DNA from: JAPYTK01 sp964401935
Lineage (GTDB): Bacteria; Myxococcota_A; Polyangia; Polyangiales; Polyangiaceae
Length of the DNA: 64,000 nucleotides
NCBI GenBank assembly: GCA_964401935.1
Contig: CAYOAL010000025.1
Coordinates: 1 to 64,000 of the forward strand
Reading direction: 5' to 3'
Shown: in pieces, positions 16,895 through 26,511 of the stretch
How the letters are laid out: each line of letters starts with the position of its first letter
Numbering within the stretch: position 1 is the first letter of the stretch
Position numbers and translations under genes: made by a program
Notes under the pieces: generated by a model
Database searches by the model: none
Told to the model about the DNA's origin: nothing
What the model saw: the letters and a program-made list of their open reading frames with translations, nothing else

Positions 16895-18733
16895 ATGGCA
16901 ACGCAGGCGGCGGGATCAGAGCGCCGGCATCCGGTGACATTCGACGAGCTCCTCGGCTGGTTGGTCCAGGAGCACGTGATCGCGGCGGGGCAGGCGCAGG
17001 ACCTGTTCGAGCACCAAGAGCAGCGGCGGATGCAGCTCGCGCGCGACCGGCGCAACGCCGAAGGGCTCCCCATCACCCAGGATCAGCGTCTGGCCCAGGC
17101 GGTGACGCCGATCGAGCTCTTGCTCGCGTTCCACGTCAAGGGCGCCGACGGCTTGCCGCTGCACGAAGATCAGATCACCGAGATCTACGCGCGGCGGCTG
17201 GGGATGCCCTTCGTCAAGCTCGATCCGCTCGAGCTCGACGCGGAGTTCACCACCTCGGTGTTCTCCAAGCCCTTCGCGCGCAAGCACAACCTGCTCGCGG
17301 TGGCCGACCACGGCGACGCGATCCTCGTGGCCACCTACAACCCGTTCGACCACATGGCGCTGGAGTCGGTCGAGCGGGTCACCGGCAAGAAGCTCGAGCT
17401 GATCATCGCGCCCAAGAGCGACATCCAGCGCATCATCACCGAGTTTTACGGCTTCCGCGGCTCGGTGAAGCGCGCCGAGCAGAAGCTCACCCAGAACATC
17501 GATCTCGGCAACCTCGAGCAGTTCGTGCGCATGAAATCGGAGCGCGAGATCGAAGACTCCGACGAGCACGTGGTGCACGCGGTGGAGTACCTCTTGAGCT
17601 ACGCCTTCCAGCAGCGCGCCTCCGACATCCACATCGAGCCGAAGCGGGGCGAGAGCGTGGTGCGCTTCCGCATCGACGGCACGCTGCACGAGGTGAACCG
17701 GCTCCCCAAGGTGGTGCACGGCGCGGTCATCAACCGCATCAAGACCCTCGCCCGCCTCGACATCGGAGAGAAGCGGCGGCCTCAGGACGGTCGCATCAAG
17801 ACCGAGTTTCAGGCCAAGCCGGTGGAGATCCGCGTCTCCACCCTCGCGGTCGCGTTTGGCGAGAAGGTGGTGATGCGCATCTTCGACCCCGACATCGTCA
17901 CCGAAGATCTCGGCTCCCTCGGTTTCTTGACCCGCGAGCTGCTGCTGTTCGAAAAGCTCATCGCGCAGCCCCACGGCATCATCCTGGTCACTGGCCCCAC
18001 CGGAAGCGGCAAGACGACCACGCTCTACACCGCGCTCCGCAAGCTCGCGACCGACGACGTCAACATCACCACCATCGAGGATCCCATCGAGATGGTGTAC
18101 GAGCGGATCAACCAGACCGCGATCAACCCCACCATCGGTCTCGGCTTCTCGGAGTCGCTGCGCACCCTGCTCCGCCAGGATCCAGACATCATCATGGTGG
18201 GCGAGATCCGCGACCTCGAGACCGCCCGCCACGCCATCCAGGCGTCGCTCACCGGGCACCTCGTGTTCTCCACGCTGCACACCAACGACGCGCCAGGGGC
18301 CATCACGCGCCTGATGGATCTCGGAGCCGAGCACTTCCTGCTCGCCTCCACCTTGAGCGGGCTCGTGGCCCAGCGCTTGATGAAGAAGGTGTGCTCGACC
18401 TGCCTCGTCCCGCGGGTGCTCGAGCCAGGGGAGATCGACGTGATCCGCGACGCGCTCCCCGCCGACGCACCGGACGAGCTCGTCTCCGCCTATGGGGCGG
18501 GGTGCGTCGAGTGCCGCCACACCGGCTACCGGGGTCGGAGCGCGATCTACGAGATGTTCGAGGTGAGCGAAGGCGTGAAGAGCCTCATCATGGAGCGAGC
18601 CCACGCCACGCAGATCAAGGAGCAGGCCCGCAAGGAGGGGATGATCACGCTCCGCGAAGCGGCGGTGCGCAAGATGCTCGACCAGGTGTCGAGCTACGAG
18701 CAGGTGGTCGCCGTGACCCGTGAAGACGCCTGA
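16895..18733 (+). CDS. PilB/GspE-type secretion or pilus assembly ATPase
   Basis: The 612-aa protein is a hexameric AAA-like ATPase of type IV pilus/type II secretion. Residues 1-190 are an MshEN-like N-domain. Walker A GPTGSGKTT is near residue 367, an Asp box (TIEDPIE) follows, Walker B DPDIIMVGEIRD is near 430 and a His box (LHTNDAPGAI) near 460. A tetracysteine zinc site is formed by CSTC (about 506) and CVEC (about 540). Motor specificity (pilus, T2SS or another secretin system) cannot be told because no pilus or secretin gene is adjacent. A TAGCGT hexamer ends nine bases before the ATG, and no Shine-Dalgarno is present. Confidence 0.92.
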   Translation: MATQAAGSERRHPVTFDELLGWLVQEHVIAAGQAQDLFEHQEQRRMQLARDRRNAEGLPITQDQRLAQAVTPIELLLAFHVKGADGLPLHEDQITEIYARRLGMPFVKLDPLELDAEFTTSVFSKPFARKHNLLAVADHGDAILVATYNPFDHMALESVERVTGKKLELIIAPKSDIQRIITEFYGFRGSVKRAEQKLTQNIDLGNLEQFVRMKSEREIEDSDEHVVHAVEYLLSYAFQQRASDIHIEPKRGESVVRFRIDGTLHEVNRLPKVVHGAVINRIKTLARLDIGEKRRPQDGRIKTEFQAKPVEIRVSTLAVAFGEKVVMRIFDPDIVTEDLGSLGFLTRELLLFEKLIAQPHGIILVTGPTGSGKTTTLYTALRKLATDDVNITTIEDPIEMVYERINQTAINPTIGLGFSESLRTLLRQDPDIIMVGEIRDLETARHAIQASLTGHLVFSTLHTNDAPGAITRLMDLGAEHFLLASTLSGLVAQRLMKKVCSTCLVPRVLEPGEIDVIRDALPADAPDELVSAYGAGCVECRHTGYRGRSAIYEMFEVSEGVKSLIMERAHATQIKEQARKEGMITLREAAVRKMLDQVSSYEQVVAVTREDA

Positions 18734-18749
18734 GCGCGCGACGCGCTCA
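18731..18749. terminator. Perfect inverted repeat spanning both convergent stop codons
   Basis: TGAGCGCG, CGA, CGCGCTCA forms a perfect 8-bp stem with a 3-nt loop. The left arm begins with the TGA stop of the PilB-type gene and the right arm contains, on the other strand, the TGA stop of the sulfatase-like gene. Both genes thus terminate inside one symmetrical hairpin. No T tract follows, so the terminator role is inferred from position. Confidence 0.6.
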
Positions 18750-20135
18750 GCACTTCTTGCCGTCGCCTTTGCCGCGCAGCCCGTTGGTGTTGGAGGGGCA
18801 GATGTCTTTGATCGGAGCCACCGCGTCCAGGTAGCGCTTCTTCATGGCGTCGAAGAGCGGCTTGTCCTTTGGGCGGAGGTCGATCGCTTCGGCGCGATCG
18901 GCCACCACGTCGTAGAGCTCGAAGCGGAAGTCGTCGCCGAAGGCGATGATCTTGTGCTGGCCGTGCACGAGCGCGCGTCGGCGCCAGTTGTGGCGGGTGC
19001 GCGGCAGATCGCAGATCACGTCGCGCGGCGCAGGCTCGGCCTCGCCGCGGGCCTCCGCGAGCAGGCTCGTGCCGCGAAAGCTCGCGGGGGCCTTCACGCC
19101 GAGGAGCTCGAAGATGGTGGGAGCGAGATCGATGTGGCTGCGCGGGGTGTCGATGGTGCGGCCGTCGCCGCCGGGGAGGGCGATGAGCAGCGGCACGTGC
19201 ACGAGCGGCTCCCACAGCTCGAAGCCGTGGCGGCTCATCTTGTGCTCGCCGAAGGCCTCACCATGATCGGCGGTCACGATGAGGGCGGTGTGCTTCCCCC
19301 ACGGCTCTGCCGCCACGAAGTCGAGGAGCTTCTTCAGGTGGGCGTCGGTGAAGTAGAGCTCGCCGTCGTAGCGGTCGGCCTGCCCGCCGCGGCCAAACTG
19401 CGGATAGCCTTCGTGCTTGTTGTACACGTCATGGGGGTCCATGAAGTGGAACCAGGCGAAGAACTGCCCGCCGGTGTTCTCCGGCTTGCCGAGCAGCTCG
19501 ATGGCGAGCTCGGTGTGTTGGGGGCTGGTGATGCTCTTGTCGGTGGTGGCGTCCACCTTGATCCCGGGCACCATCTCGTAGACGTCGAAGCCTTGGCGGA
19601 AGCCAGCCTTCCGATCGAAGTAGAAGTGGGCGTGGGCGGCGATGGTGCGCACCCCGGCCGCTTGCAACAGCTCGGGGAAGAAGAGCTCTTCGTCGGGGTG
19701 CTCGCTGAAGAACGAGCCGTTGCGCTTCAGCTCCCCCGGGTAGCGACCGGCGAGGAAGCCCGCCATGCTCATCGCGGTGTACGACGACACCGAGTAGGCG
19801 CGCGAGTAACGCGCCGAGCGCTTGGCGAGCTCGCTGAGGTTCGGAGTGACCTGGCGGTCATAGCCGAGCCACGGCGCGTGATCGGCGCGGAACGCGTCGA
19901 TGCTGATGACGATGACGTTGGTTTTGTGCGCGCTCGGAGCGCTCGGGGCGATCGGCGTCGCCGAGGACGCCGGCTCCGCAGCCCCTGGGGGGCCGGGAGG
20001 CGCGGCGGTGACGGCGACGGGCCCGGTGGCCCCTACGCGTGGATGGGAAGGCACCTCGCGGGCGGTGTCGTCGGCACCACAGGCCAACGTCTGCACCGCC
20101 ATCGCGAGGAACGCGACGAGCGTCAACCTCGACAT
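18747..20135 (-). CDS. Sulfatase-fold lipoprotein lacking the formylglycine motif
   Basis: The 462-aa protein starts with MSRLTLVAFLAMAV and a lipobox TLAC (Cys 19), then a Pro/Ala linker to about residue 70. The alkaline-phosphatase-superfamily sulfatase domain follows: metal-site motif ISIDAFRAD near residue 80 and VTADHGEAFGEH near 290. In true sulfatases the nucleophile lies in C/S-x-P-x-R; here the equivalent region reads S-S-Y-T-A-M-S-M-A-G-F, without Pro or Arg, so formylglycine conversion is unlikely. Ser or Thr could be the nucleophile, as in phosphoglycerol transferases. The ATG at 20135 lies seven bases after the aconitase-like stop; longer starts upstream would overlap that gene. 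Confidence 0.85.
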   Translation of the reverse strand: MSRLTLVAFLAMAVQTLACGADDTAREVPSHPRVGATGPVAVTAAPPGPPGAAEPASSATPIAPSAPSAHKTNVIVISIDAFRADHAPWLGYDRQVTPNLSELAKRSARYSRAYSVSSYTAMSMAGFLAGRYPGELKRNGSFFSEHPDEELFFPELLQAAGVRTIAAHAHFYFDRKAGFRQGFDVYEMVPGIKVDATTDKSITSPQHTELAIELLGKPENTGGQFFAWFHFMDPHDVYNKHEGYPQFGRGGQADRYDGELYFTDAHLKKLLDFVAAEPWGKHTALIVTADHGEAFGEHKMSRHGFELWEPLVHVPLLIALPGGDGRTIDTPRSHIDLAPTIFELLGVKAPASFRGTSLLAEARGEAEPAPRDVICDLPRTRHNWRRRALVHGQHKIIAFGDDFRFELYDVVADRAEAIDLRPKDKPLFDAMKKRYLDAVAPIKDICPSNTNGLRGKGDGKKC

Positions 20136-20142
20136 CGCGCGG

Positions 20143-21942
20143 TCAGCTCGGCTTGGACACGGTGGACCGACCGGCTTCCGTCCACTTCTGCTCACGATCG
20201 ATGGCGAGCCACTTGAGCTCCACTTTGCCCTTTCCGACCGCGACGGCGGTGGCGTCCCCCCAGGCGGAGGTCTTGGGCAGGCTGAGCTTCTTCTGCGTGG
20301 CCAGCGTGGAGACCGCGCTCGGCGAGGCCTGGAAGCTCGCGATGCCCTCGCTCGCGAGCGAGCTCACCACCTGGCTCGGGATGTAGGGCGCGATCACCGC
20401 GCGCACCGGGGTGCCGGTGAGCATCTGGCCGGTGATCGTGCGCACCTCGTCGAGCTTGGCGAGGAGCACCGCGATGCCGTTGGGCTGCTTGACGCGGGCG
20501 GCGTCGCCCGACAGCTCACCGTTGGGGACGCCGGTGAAGAGGTCGAGGGTGATGCTGCCCTTCCACGGCTGCGGCGCGGGTCCGTCGAGGGGACGGAAGG
20601 GCTTGGCGGCGGGGCCCTTCTTCTGGGCCTTCTTGCGCACCACGAGCACGTCCTCGGTGGGCAGCACGCGGGGCACGGTCACCCGCGCGGGGCGCTTGAA
20701 CGCGCGCGGATCGCCCACCACGCCGTGGGCCACGGCGTAGGAGAGGGCCTGCGCCGAGGCGACCATGAAGTGGTTGCCTCCTTCGGTGTGCGGCTCCGGA
20801 TCGCAGCAGCGCAGCGACACGCTGCCGGCTGGGGGCGGGTACAGCTCGCCGGTCATGATGCGCGTGTCCGGCTCCACGATGCGCGCGCCGGTGGCCACCA
20901 GATCGACGAGCGCGCCCGACTGGCCGAGCACCTCGAGCACCTGCCGCGACGGCGGGGCCAGCAGCAGATCGAGGCGCGGGGGAATGCGCTTGCTCTTGAG
21001 CAGGCTCGCGGCGGCGAGCATGTCCCGCAGGGTCACCCCCGAGTCGCCTCCGAGCACCACCTGCCCCACCGGCTTGCCGGCGAGCTCGCGGGCGGTGCGG
21101 ACGACGCCGGTCTCATCCATGATGAGCGGGTCGACCGTCGCCAGATCGATGGTGAGCACCTCCTCACAGGGGGCGCCCGGATCGGGCATCAGCGCGCGGT
21201 GCGCCTTGCTCCGCCGCTGATCGCGGAGGAACACCTCGGCCTTGTCGTCGCTGATGAACAGGGCCGCGGCCGCGCCCACTTGGTGCGCGATGCCACAGAG
21301 GACGGCGCGGTCGCCCACGGAGATGAGGCGTGCGCTCGGGCCCGCGAACTCGAGCACCACCGGGGCCTGATGCTCCTCCTCGATGCGGCGCACCGCCTCG
21401 CTGATCCCGCGCCGCAACAGCTCGAGCGAGACATCGCGCGCGCACACGAAGGGGCGCGTGCGACCGGAGAGGTGGATCTGGATCGACCGCGGAGGCCGGA
21501 GCCACACGTGCCCGGTGGCGATCGCCTCGCCGAGCTGCGCGGGCGAGACCACCAGGCAGAGCATGCCCACGCCACCCACTGGGGCGAGGCGCGGATCGTC
21601 GGTCAGCGCGAGTCGCGCCGGGGCCGCGAAGCGCTCGATGTGCACCGGCGCGGGGAAGCCGATCCCCGCCCGCGCGATGAGGACACCGTGCTCGGGGAAG
21701 CCCTGCGACACCGCGGTGGGGGCACCCTCGCGCTTGGCCTTCTCGGTGGCGTTGTCGGTCACGCAGATGCCGTCGTAGGCGATGGTGACCTCGGGCTGAG
21801 CTCGCTTCATGCCGAGCGCCAGCGCCTCTCCGAGGGCGCGAGCCGGCGCACGGGAGAGGATCACCTGGTCCACCTTGACGCGGACGAGCTCTCCTTTGAG
21901 CTGCGGATCGCTCGCCCTGCCAGCGAGCACTTTTTGGGGCAT
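20143..21942 (-). CDS. Aconitase/isopropylmalate dehydratase homologue without Fe-S ligands
   Basis: The 599-aa protein follows aconitase large-domain order along much of its length: a MPQKVLAG start, a D-G-I-C-V-T-D-N stretch, an ILV-rich domain with C-G-I-A-H-Q-V-G-A-A-A near 195, and L-G-G-D-S-G-V near residue 299 where active enzymes have G-S-C-T-N-G. The second site, normally G-C-x-x-C, reads V-E-P-D-T-R-I-M-T-G-E. The segment normally holding S-T-S-N-R-N-F is E-G-G-N-H-F. All three cluster Cys are therefore absent and dehydratase activity is unlikely. The start is ATG 21942 (family-like N-terminus) or 11 codons earlier at 21975. It precedes the sulfatase-like gene by seven bases, suggesting one transcript. 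Confidence 0.75.
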   Translation of the reverse strand: MPQKVLAGRASDPQLKGELVRVKVDQVILSRAPARALGEALALGMKRAQPEVTIAYDGICVTDNATEKAKREGAPTAVSQGFPEHGVLIARAGIGFPAPVHIERFAAPARLALTDDPRLAPVGGVGMLCLVVSPAQLGEAIATGHVWLRPPRSIQIHLSGRTRPFVCARDVSLELLRRGISEAVRRIEEEHQAPVVLEFAGPSARLISVGDRAVLCGIAHQVGAAAALFISDDKAEVFLRDQRRSKAHRALMPDPGAPCEEVLTIDLATVDPLIMDETGVVRTARELAGKPVGQVVLGGDSGVTLRDMLAAASLLKSKRIPPRLDLLLAPPSRQVLEVLGQSGALVDLVATGARIVEPDTRIMTGELYPPPAGSVSLRCCDPEPHTEGGNHFMVASAQALSYAVAHGVVGDPRAFKRPARVTVPRVLPTEDVLVVRKKAQKKGPAAKPFRPLDGPAPQPWKGSITLDLFTGVPNGELSGDAARVKQPNGIAVLLAKLDEVRTITGQMLTGTPVRAVIAPYIPSQVVSSLASEGIASFQASPSAVSTLATQKKLSLPKTSAWGDATAVAVGKGKVELKWLAIDREQKWTEAGRSTVSKPS

Positions 21943-22456
21943 TGTACGGGGGGGATCCCCGGCTCGTGCGCGCATTGATCGTCCTCTCGTCTTCTGTGGA
22001 GTTCGGGCGAAGCCCGCGACTGCGCGGAGGCTCCGCGGAAACCGTCGGCCCTTTGCCGCGCGCCCGAAGGGGGCACCGCTGACCGCGAAGGCGCAACTTA
22101 GTCGGCCACCCCGAGCATGGTCAAGCGGCACCGTGCCCTGCGCAAGCGGCTCCCTGGGTTGCGGGAATCGCCCCGTTTTGCGGCGGATGCAAGCAGAGTC
22201 GGGGAAAATCTTCCGGACCTCGCGGCCCTGCGCGGATCTCCGCGAGGTCGAGCGGGGCGCGTCACCGGGCCGCGCCCTCGCCCCCCGGCTCGGCTCGGAG
22301 GCTGTGTCCACGCGGTCGCTCGACCGCGCTGGCGCCGTCCCTCGGTCGTGGCGCAGCGGCGCGCCGAGCGCGACGAGGAGGCGCGCCGGCAGCAAGAGAT
22401 TCCCGCGGCTTACGTTAGTTGTCGGACCGCCGCGGTGTCATGGTAGGCTGGCGCCC
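21943..22456. promoter_or_regulatory. Divergent intergenic region with strong inverted repeat
   Basis: This 514-bp gap separates the divergent aconitase-like and Roadblock genes. A perfect 10-bp inverted repeat, GACCTCGCGG at 22216-22225 and CCGCGAGGTC at 22240-22249, encloses a 14-nt loop that can form an alternative smaller hairpin (CGCGG-ATCT-CCGCG). The right end holds the proposed promoter of the Roadblock gene. No ORF in the gap looks like a protein. Confidence 0.5.
22419..22449 (+). promoter_or_regulatory. Putative promoter of the Roadblock gene
   Basis: TTGTCG at 22419-22424 and TAGGCT at 22444-22449 are separated by 19 bases. The -10-like hexamer ends seven bases before the ATG at 22457, so transcription would start at or next to the start codon. 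No Shine-Dalgarno is visible. Pattern match by eye only. Confidence 0.4.
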
Positions 22457-22816
22457 ATGTTTCAGGGCGTCCTGAAGGATGTGGTCGACTCGAGCGACGG
22501 CGGCATCGCCTCTCTGGTCATGGACTTGGATGGGATCGCGCTCGACAGCTACACCAAGCCCGACGCGAAGTTCGACATCCAGATGATCGGCATCGAGCTC
22601 AGCGTGGTCATCAAGGGCGTCGTGCAGGCGTCGAGCATGCTGGACGCGGGTTCGACCCGCGAGGTGTCCATCGTGGCCGACGACCTCACCACGCTGGTGC
22701 GCATGGTGGGCGACAACTACTTCGTGGCGCTCTCGCTCGAGCCGGGGGCCAACGTGGGGAAGGCACGCTACATGCTCCGGACGCGCACGACGCAGCTGGC
22801 GCAAGAGCTCGCCTGA
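22457..22816 (+). CDS. Roadblock/LC7 domain protein
   Basis: The 119-aa single-domain protein has the Roadblock alpha-beta layout: an N-terminal helix, a Gly-Gly-Ile-Ala-Ser-Leu-Val-Met-Asp-Leu-Asp-Gly strand-turn, a long central helix (residues 35-60), two strands (Val-Ser-Ile-Val-Ala-Asp and Tyr-Phe-Val-Ala-Leu-Ser-Leu) and a C-terminal helix. Such proteins, including MglB, regulate small Ras-like GTPases of the MglA type in myxobacteria. No GTPase gene is adjacent, so the partner is unknown. It has its own promoter-like element and stands alone between the aconitase-like and accB genes. Confidence 0.85.
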   Translation: MFQGVLKDVVDSSDGGIASLVMDLDGIALDSYTKPDAKFDIQMIGIELSVVIKGVVQASSMLDAGSTREVSIVADDLTTLVRMVGDNYFVALSLEPGANVGKARYMLRTRTTQLAQELA

Positions 22817-22958
22817 CCTCCGGGACCGCCCGCGGTGGCGCAGCCTTTGCGGGCCGGCGGGATGGCCGGAGCTGCGCGCTCTGGCGCTTGGGGTGCGGTC
22901 CTCGTCATCGCACTTCGAACTTGCAGCCGGGTGTACTAGGGTCCGCGGCCGGTTCGCC

Positions 22959-23426
<468 letters not shown>

Positions 23427-23442
23427 CCCCCGAGGGCCGCTG

Positions 23443-24782
<1,340 letters not shown>

Positions 24783-24789
<7 letters not shown>

Positions 24790-24822
24790 CCCGAGGCGCG
24801 CGTTTCTGACCTGAGGCGCGCG
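24783..24822. repeat. 20-bp tandem duplication across the accC stop codon
   Basis: TTTCTGACCCGAGGCGCGCG (24783-24802) is followed immediately by the same unit with one change (24803-24822). The first copy contains the last Phe codon and the TGA of accC. The second copy repeats both out of use. Confidence 0.9.
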
Positions 24823-24872
24823 GTCGAGCGCCGAGCGCGCCGACGGATCTTGCCAAAAACCCGACCTAGATG

Positions 24873-24900
24873 TTGAGCCGGGGGCTCCGTGTACTAGTAT
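24873..24900 (+). promoter_or_regulatory. Putative pnt operon promoter
   Basis: TTGAGC (24873-24878), a 16-base spacer and TAGTAT (24895-24900) form a sigma-70-like promoter. The hexamer overlaps the ATG at 24899 that would give a 14-residue longer PntA. The element therefore favours the downstream start at 24941, which also has the conserved N-terminus. Confidence 0.55.
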
Positions 24901-24940
24901 GGCGCGGTTCATCTACCTGGGGGGCGGTGATTCCCAACGC

Positions 24941-26218
24941 ATGCTGCGCGTCTTCATCCCCAAAGAATGTGCGGACGGCGAAACGCGCGTCGCAGCGACG
25001 CCCGAGACCGTCAGCGCCATGATCAAGAAGGGTCTCGAGGTCAGCCTCGAGCCCGGCGCCGGCGACGCGTCGTATTTCTTGGACGCGGAGTACGAGAAGG
25101 CGGGGGCCAAGCTCGCGACCGCGGTCGAAGACGCGTGGAAGAGCGCGGACGTCGTGCTCAAGGTGGCGGCGCCGCAGCGAGACGAAGGGCGCGGCTGGGA
25201 TGAGCCGAGCCTCCTGAAGAAGGGGGCGGTGCTCATTTCGTTTCTCGCCCCGTACCAGAACCACGAGCTGGTGCGAGCGCTCGCCAAGGGTGAGGTGTCG
25301 TCGCTCGCGATGGAGCTGGTGCCGCGCATCACGCGGGCGCAGAAAATGGACGCCCTGAGCTCGCAGGCGAGCATCGGCGGCTACAAGGCGGTGCTGCTCG
25401 CCGCGGCGAGCCTGCCCAAGTATTTCCCGCTGCTCATGACCGCGGCGGGCACGGTGCGCCCTGCCCGCGTGGTGGTGATGGGGGCGGGGGTCGCCGGCCT
25501 GCAGGCCATCGCCACCGCCAAGCGGCTCGGGGCGGTGGTGCACGCCTCCGACATCCGCCCCGCGGTGAAGGAGCAGATCGAGTCGCTCGGCGGCAAGTTC
25601 ATCCCCCTGCCCGAGACCGACGAGAGCGGCGAAGGGGAGGGCGGCTACGCCAAGCAGGTGAGCGAGGCATACCTCACCGAGCAGCGGCGGATCGTGCGCG
25701 AGTTCCTCGTGCAGGCCCACGTGGTGATCTGCACCGCGCTCGTGCCTGGGCGTAAGGCGCCGGTGCTCGTGCCCGCCGACGCAGTCGCCGACATGCGGCC
25801 GGGCTCGGTGATCGTAGACATGGCGGTGGCCCAGGGCGGCAACTGCGCGCTGAGCGAGGCGGGGAAAGACGTGCGCAAACATGGGGTGTTGATCATCGGC
25901 CACCCGAACCTGCCGGCGACGATGCCTTACGACGCGAGCCTCCTCTACGCCCGCAACGTGTGGGCGCTGCTCGACCATCTCCTCGGCAAGGAGACCACGC
26001 TCGCCATCGACGCCGCGGAGGAGGTGACCGGCGGCTGCCTCCTCACCCACGCCGGCCAGGTGACGCACGCTGCGACAGCGGACGCCATGGGCAGCGACAA
26101 GGCCGCGCCAGCGCCAAACGCAGGCGAGGCGGACGACGCGGACGACGCGGACGACGCGGACGACGCGGACGACGCGGACGAGGCGAACGACGCGGACGAC
26201 GCGGAGGAGAAGAGCTGA
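24941..26218 (+). CDS. pntA: NAD(P) transhydrogenase alpha-1 subunit (domain I)
   Basis: The 425-aa soluble subunit binds NAD(H) and is the hydride donor side of the proton-translocating transhydrogenase. The start MLRVFIPKE and an E-x-R-V-A-A-T-P-E segment fit the alanine-dehydrogenase/PNT N-domain. The Rossmann motif V-M-G-A-G-V-A-G-L-Q-A-I-A is near residue 180, with an acidic Asp after the second strand (A-S-D-I-R), and I-I-G-H-P-N-L-P-A follows near 325. The C-terminus has an unusual 27-residue Ala-Asp-Asp repeat tail from nine 9-bp units. Its TGA overlaps the ATG of the next gene (TGATG), so the subunit is split as in Rhodospirillum-type enzymes. Confidence 0.95.
   Translation: MLRVFIPKECADGETRVAATPETVSAMIKKGLEVSLEPGAGDASYFLDAEYEKAGAKLATAVEDAWKSADVVLKVAAPQRDEGRGWDEPSLLKKGAVLISFLAPYQNHELVRALAKGEVSSLAMELVPRITRAQKMDALSSQASIGGYKAVLLAAASLPKYFPLLMTAAGTVRPARVVVMGAGVAGLQAIATAKRLGAVVHASDIRPAVKEQIESLGGKFIPLPETDESGEGEGGYAKQVSEAYLTEQRRIVREFLVQAHVVICTALVPGRKAPVLVPADAVADMRPGSVIVDMAVAQGGNCALSEAGKDVRKHGVLIIGHPNLPATMPYDASLLYARNVWALLDHLLGKETTLAIDAAEEVTGGCLLTHAGQVTHAATADAMGSDKAAPAPNAGEADDADDADDADDADDADEANDADDAEEKS
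26129..26209. repeat. Nine 9-bp units encoding an Ala-Asp-Asp tail
   Basis: The unit GCGGACGAC occurs nine times in register, with small changes in the sixth, seventh and ninth copies. It encodes an acidic low-complexity tail at the end of the PntA alpha-1 subunit. Copy number probably varies between strains by slippage. Confidence 0.95.
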
Positions 26219-26511
26219 TGGGCGGCGTGTTGATCGGAATCTACGTGTTCGCGCTCTCGATCTTCGTCGGGTTCGAGATCATCACCAAGGTGCCTCCGAC
26301 GTTGCACACGCCGCTCATGAGCGGGGCCAACGCGATCAGCGGCATCACCATCGTCGGCGCGATCTACGCCGCCGGCTCGAGCGGCAGCCCCACCACGAGC
26401 GCCATCCTCGGCTTCGTCGCGATGGCGCTCGCCACGATCAACGTGGTGGGCGGCTTCATGGTCACCGACCGGATGCTCGGGATGTTCGGGAGCAAGAAGA
26501 ACGATTCATGA
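26218..26511 (+). CDS. NAD(P) transhydrogenase alpha-2 subunit (membrane)
   Basis: The 97-aa protein is the membrane part of the alpha chain in split transhydrogenases (PntAB/PntA2). Three hydrophobic helices are visible, around residues 2-20, 37-55 and 62-83. A conserved-looking H-T-P-L-M-S-G-A-N-A-I-S-G segment at about 31-43 corresponds to the loop-helix found in domain II. Its start overlaps the alpha-1 stop (TGATG) and its stop overlaps the pntB start (ATGA at 26508-26511), so all three are translationally coupled. Confidence 0.93.
   Translation: MGGVLIGIYVFALSIFVGFEIITKVPPTLHTPLMSGANAISGITIVGAIYAAGSSGSPTTSAILGFVAMALATINVVGGFMVTDRMLGMFGSKKNDS

Noticed and set aside
20143..21942. Annotation as active aconitate hydratase or LeuC
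   Set aside because: The three cluster Cys positions are all substituted.
24899..24940. Upstream ATG giving a 14-residue longer PntA
   Set aside because: It falls within the -10 element TAGTAT, and the conserved family N-terminus begins at the ATG at 24941.
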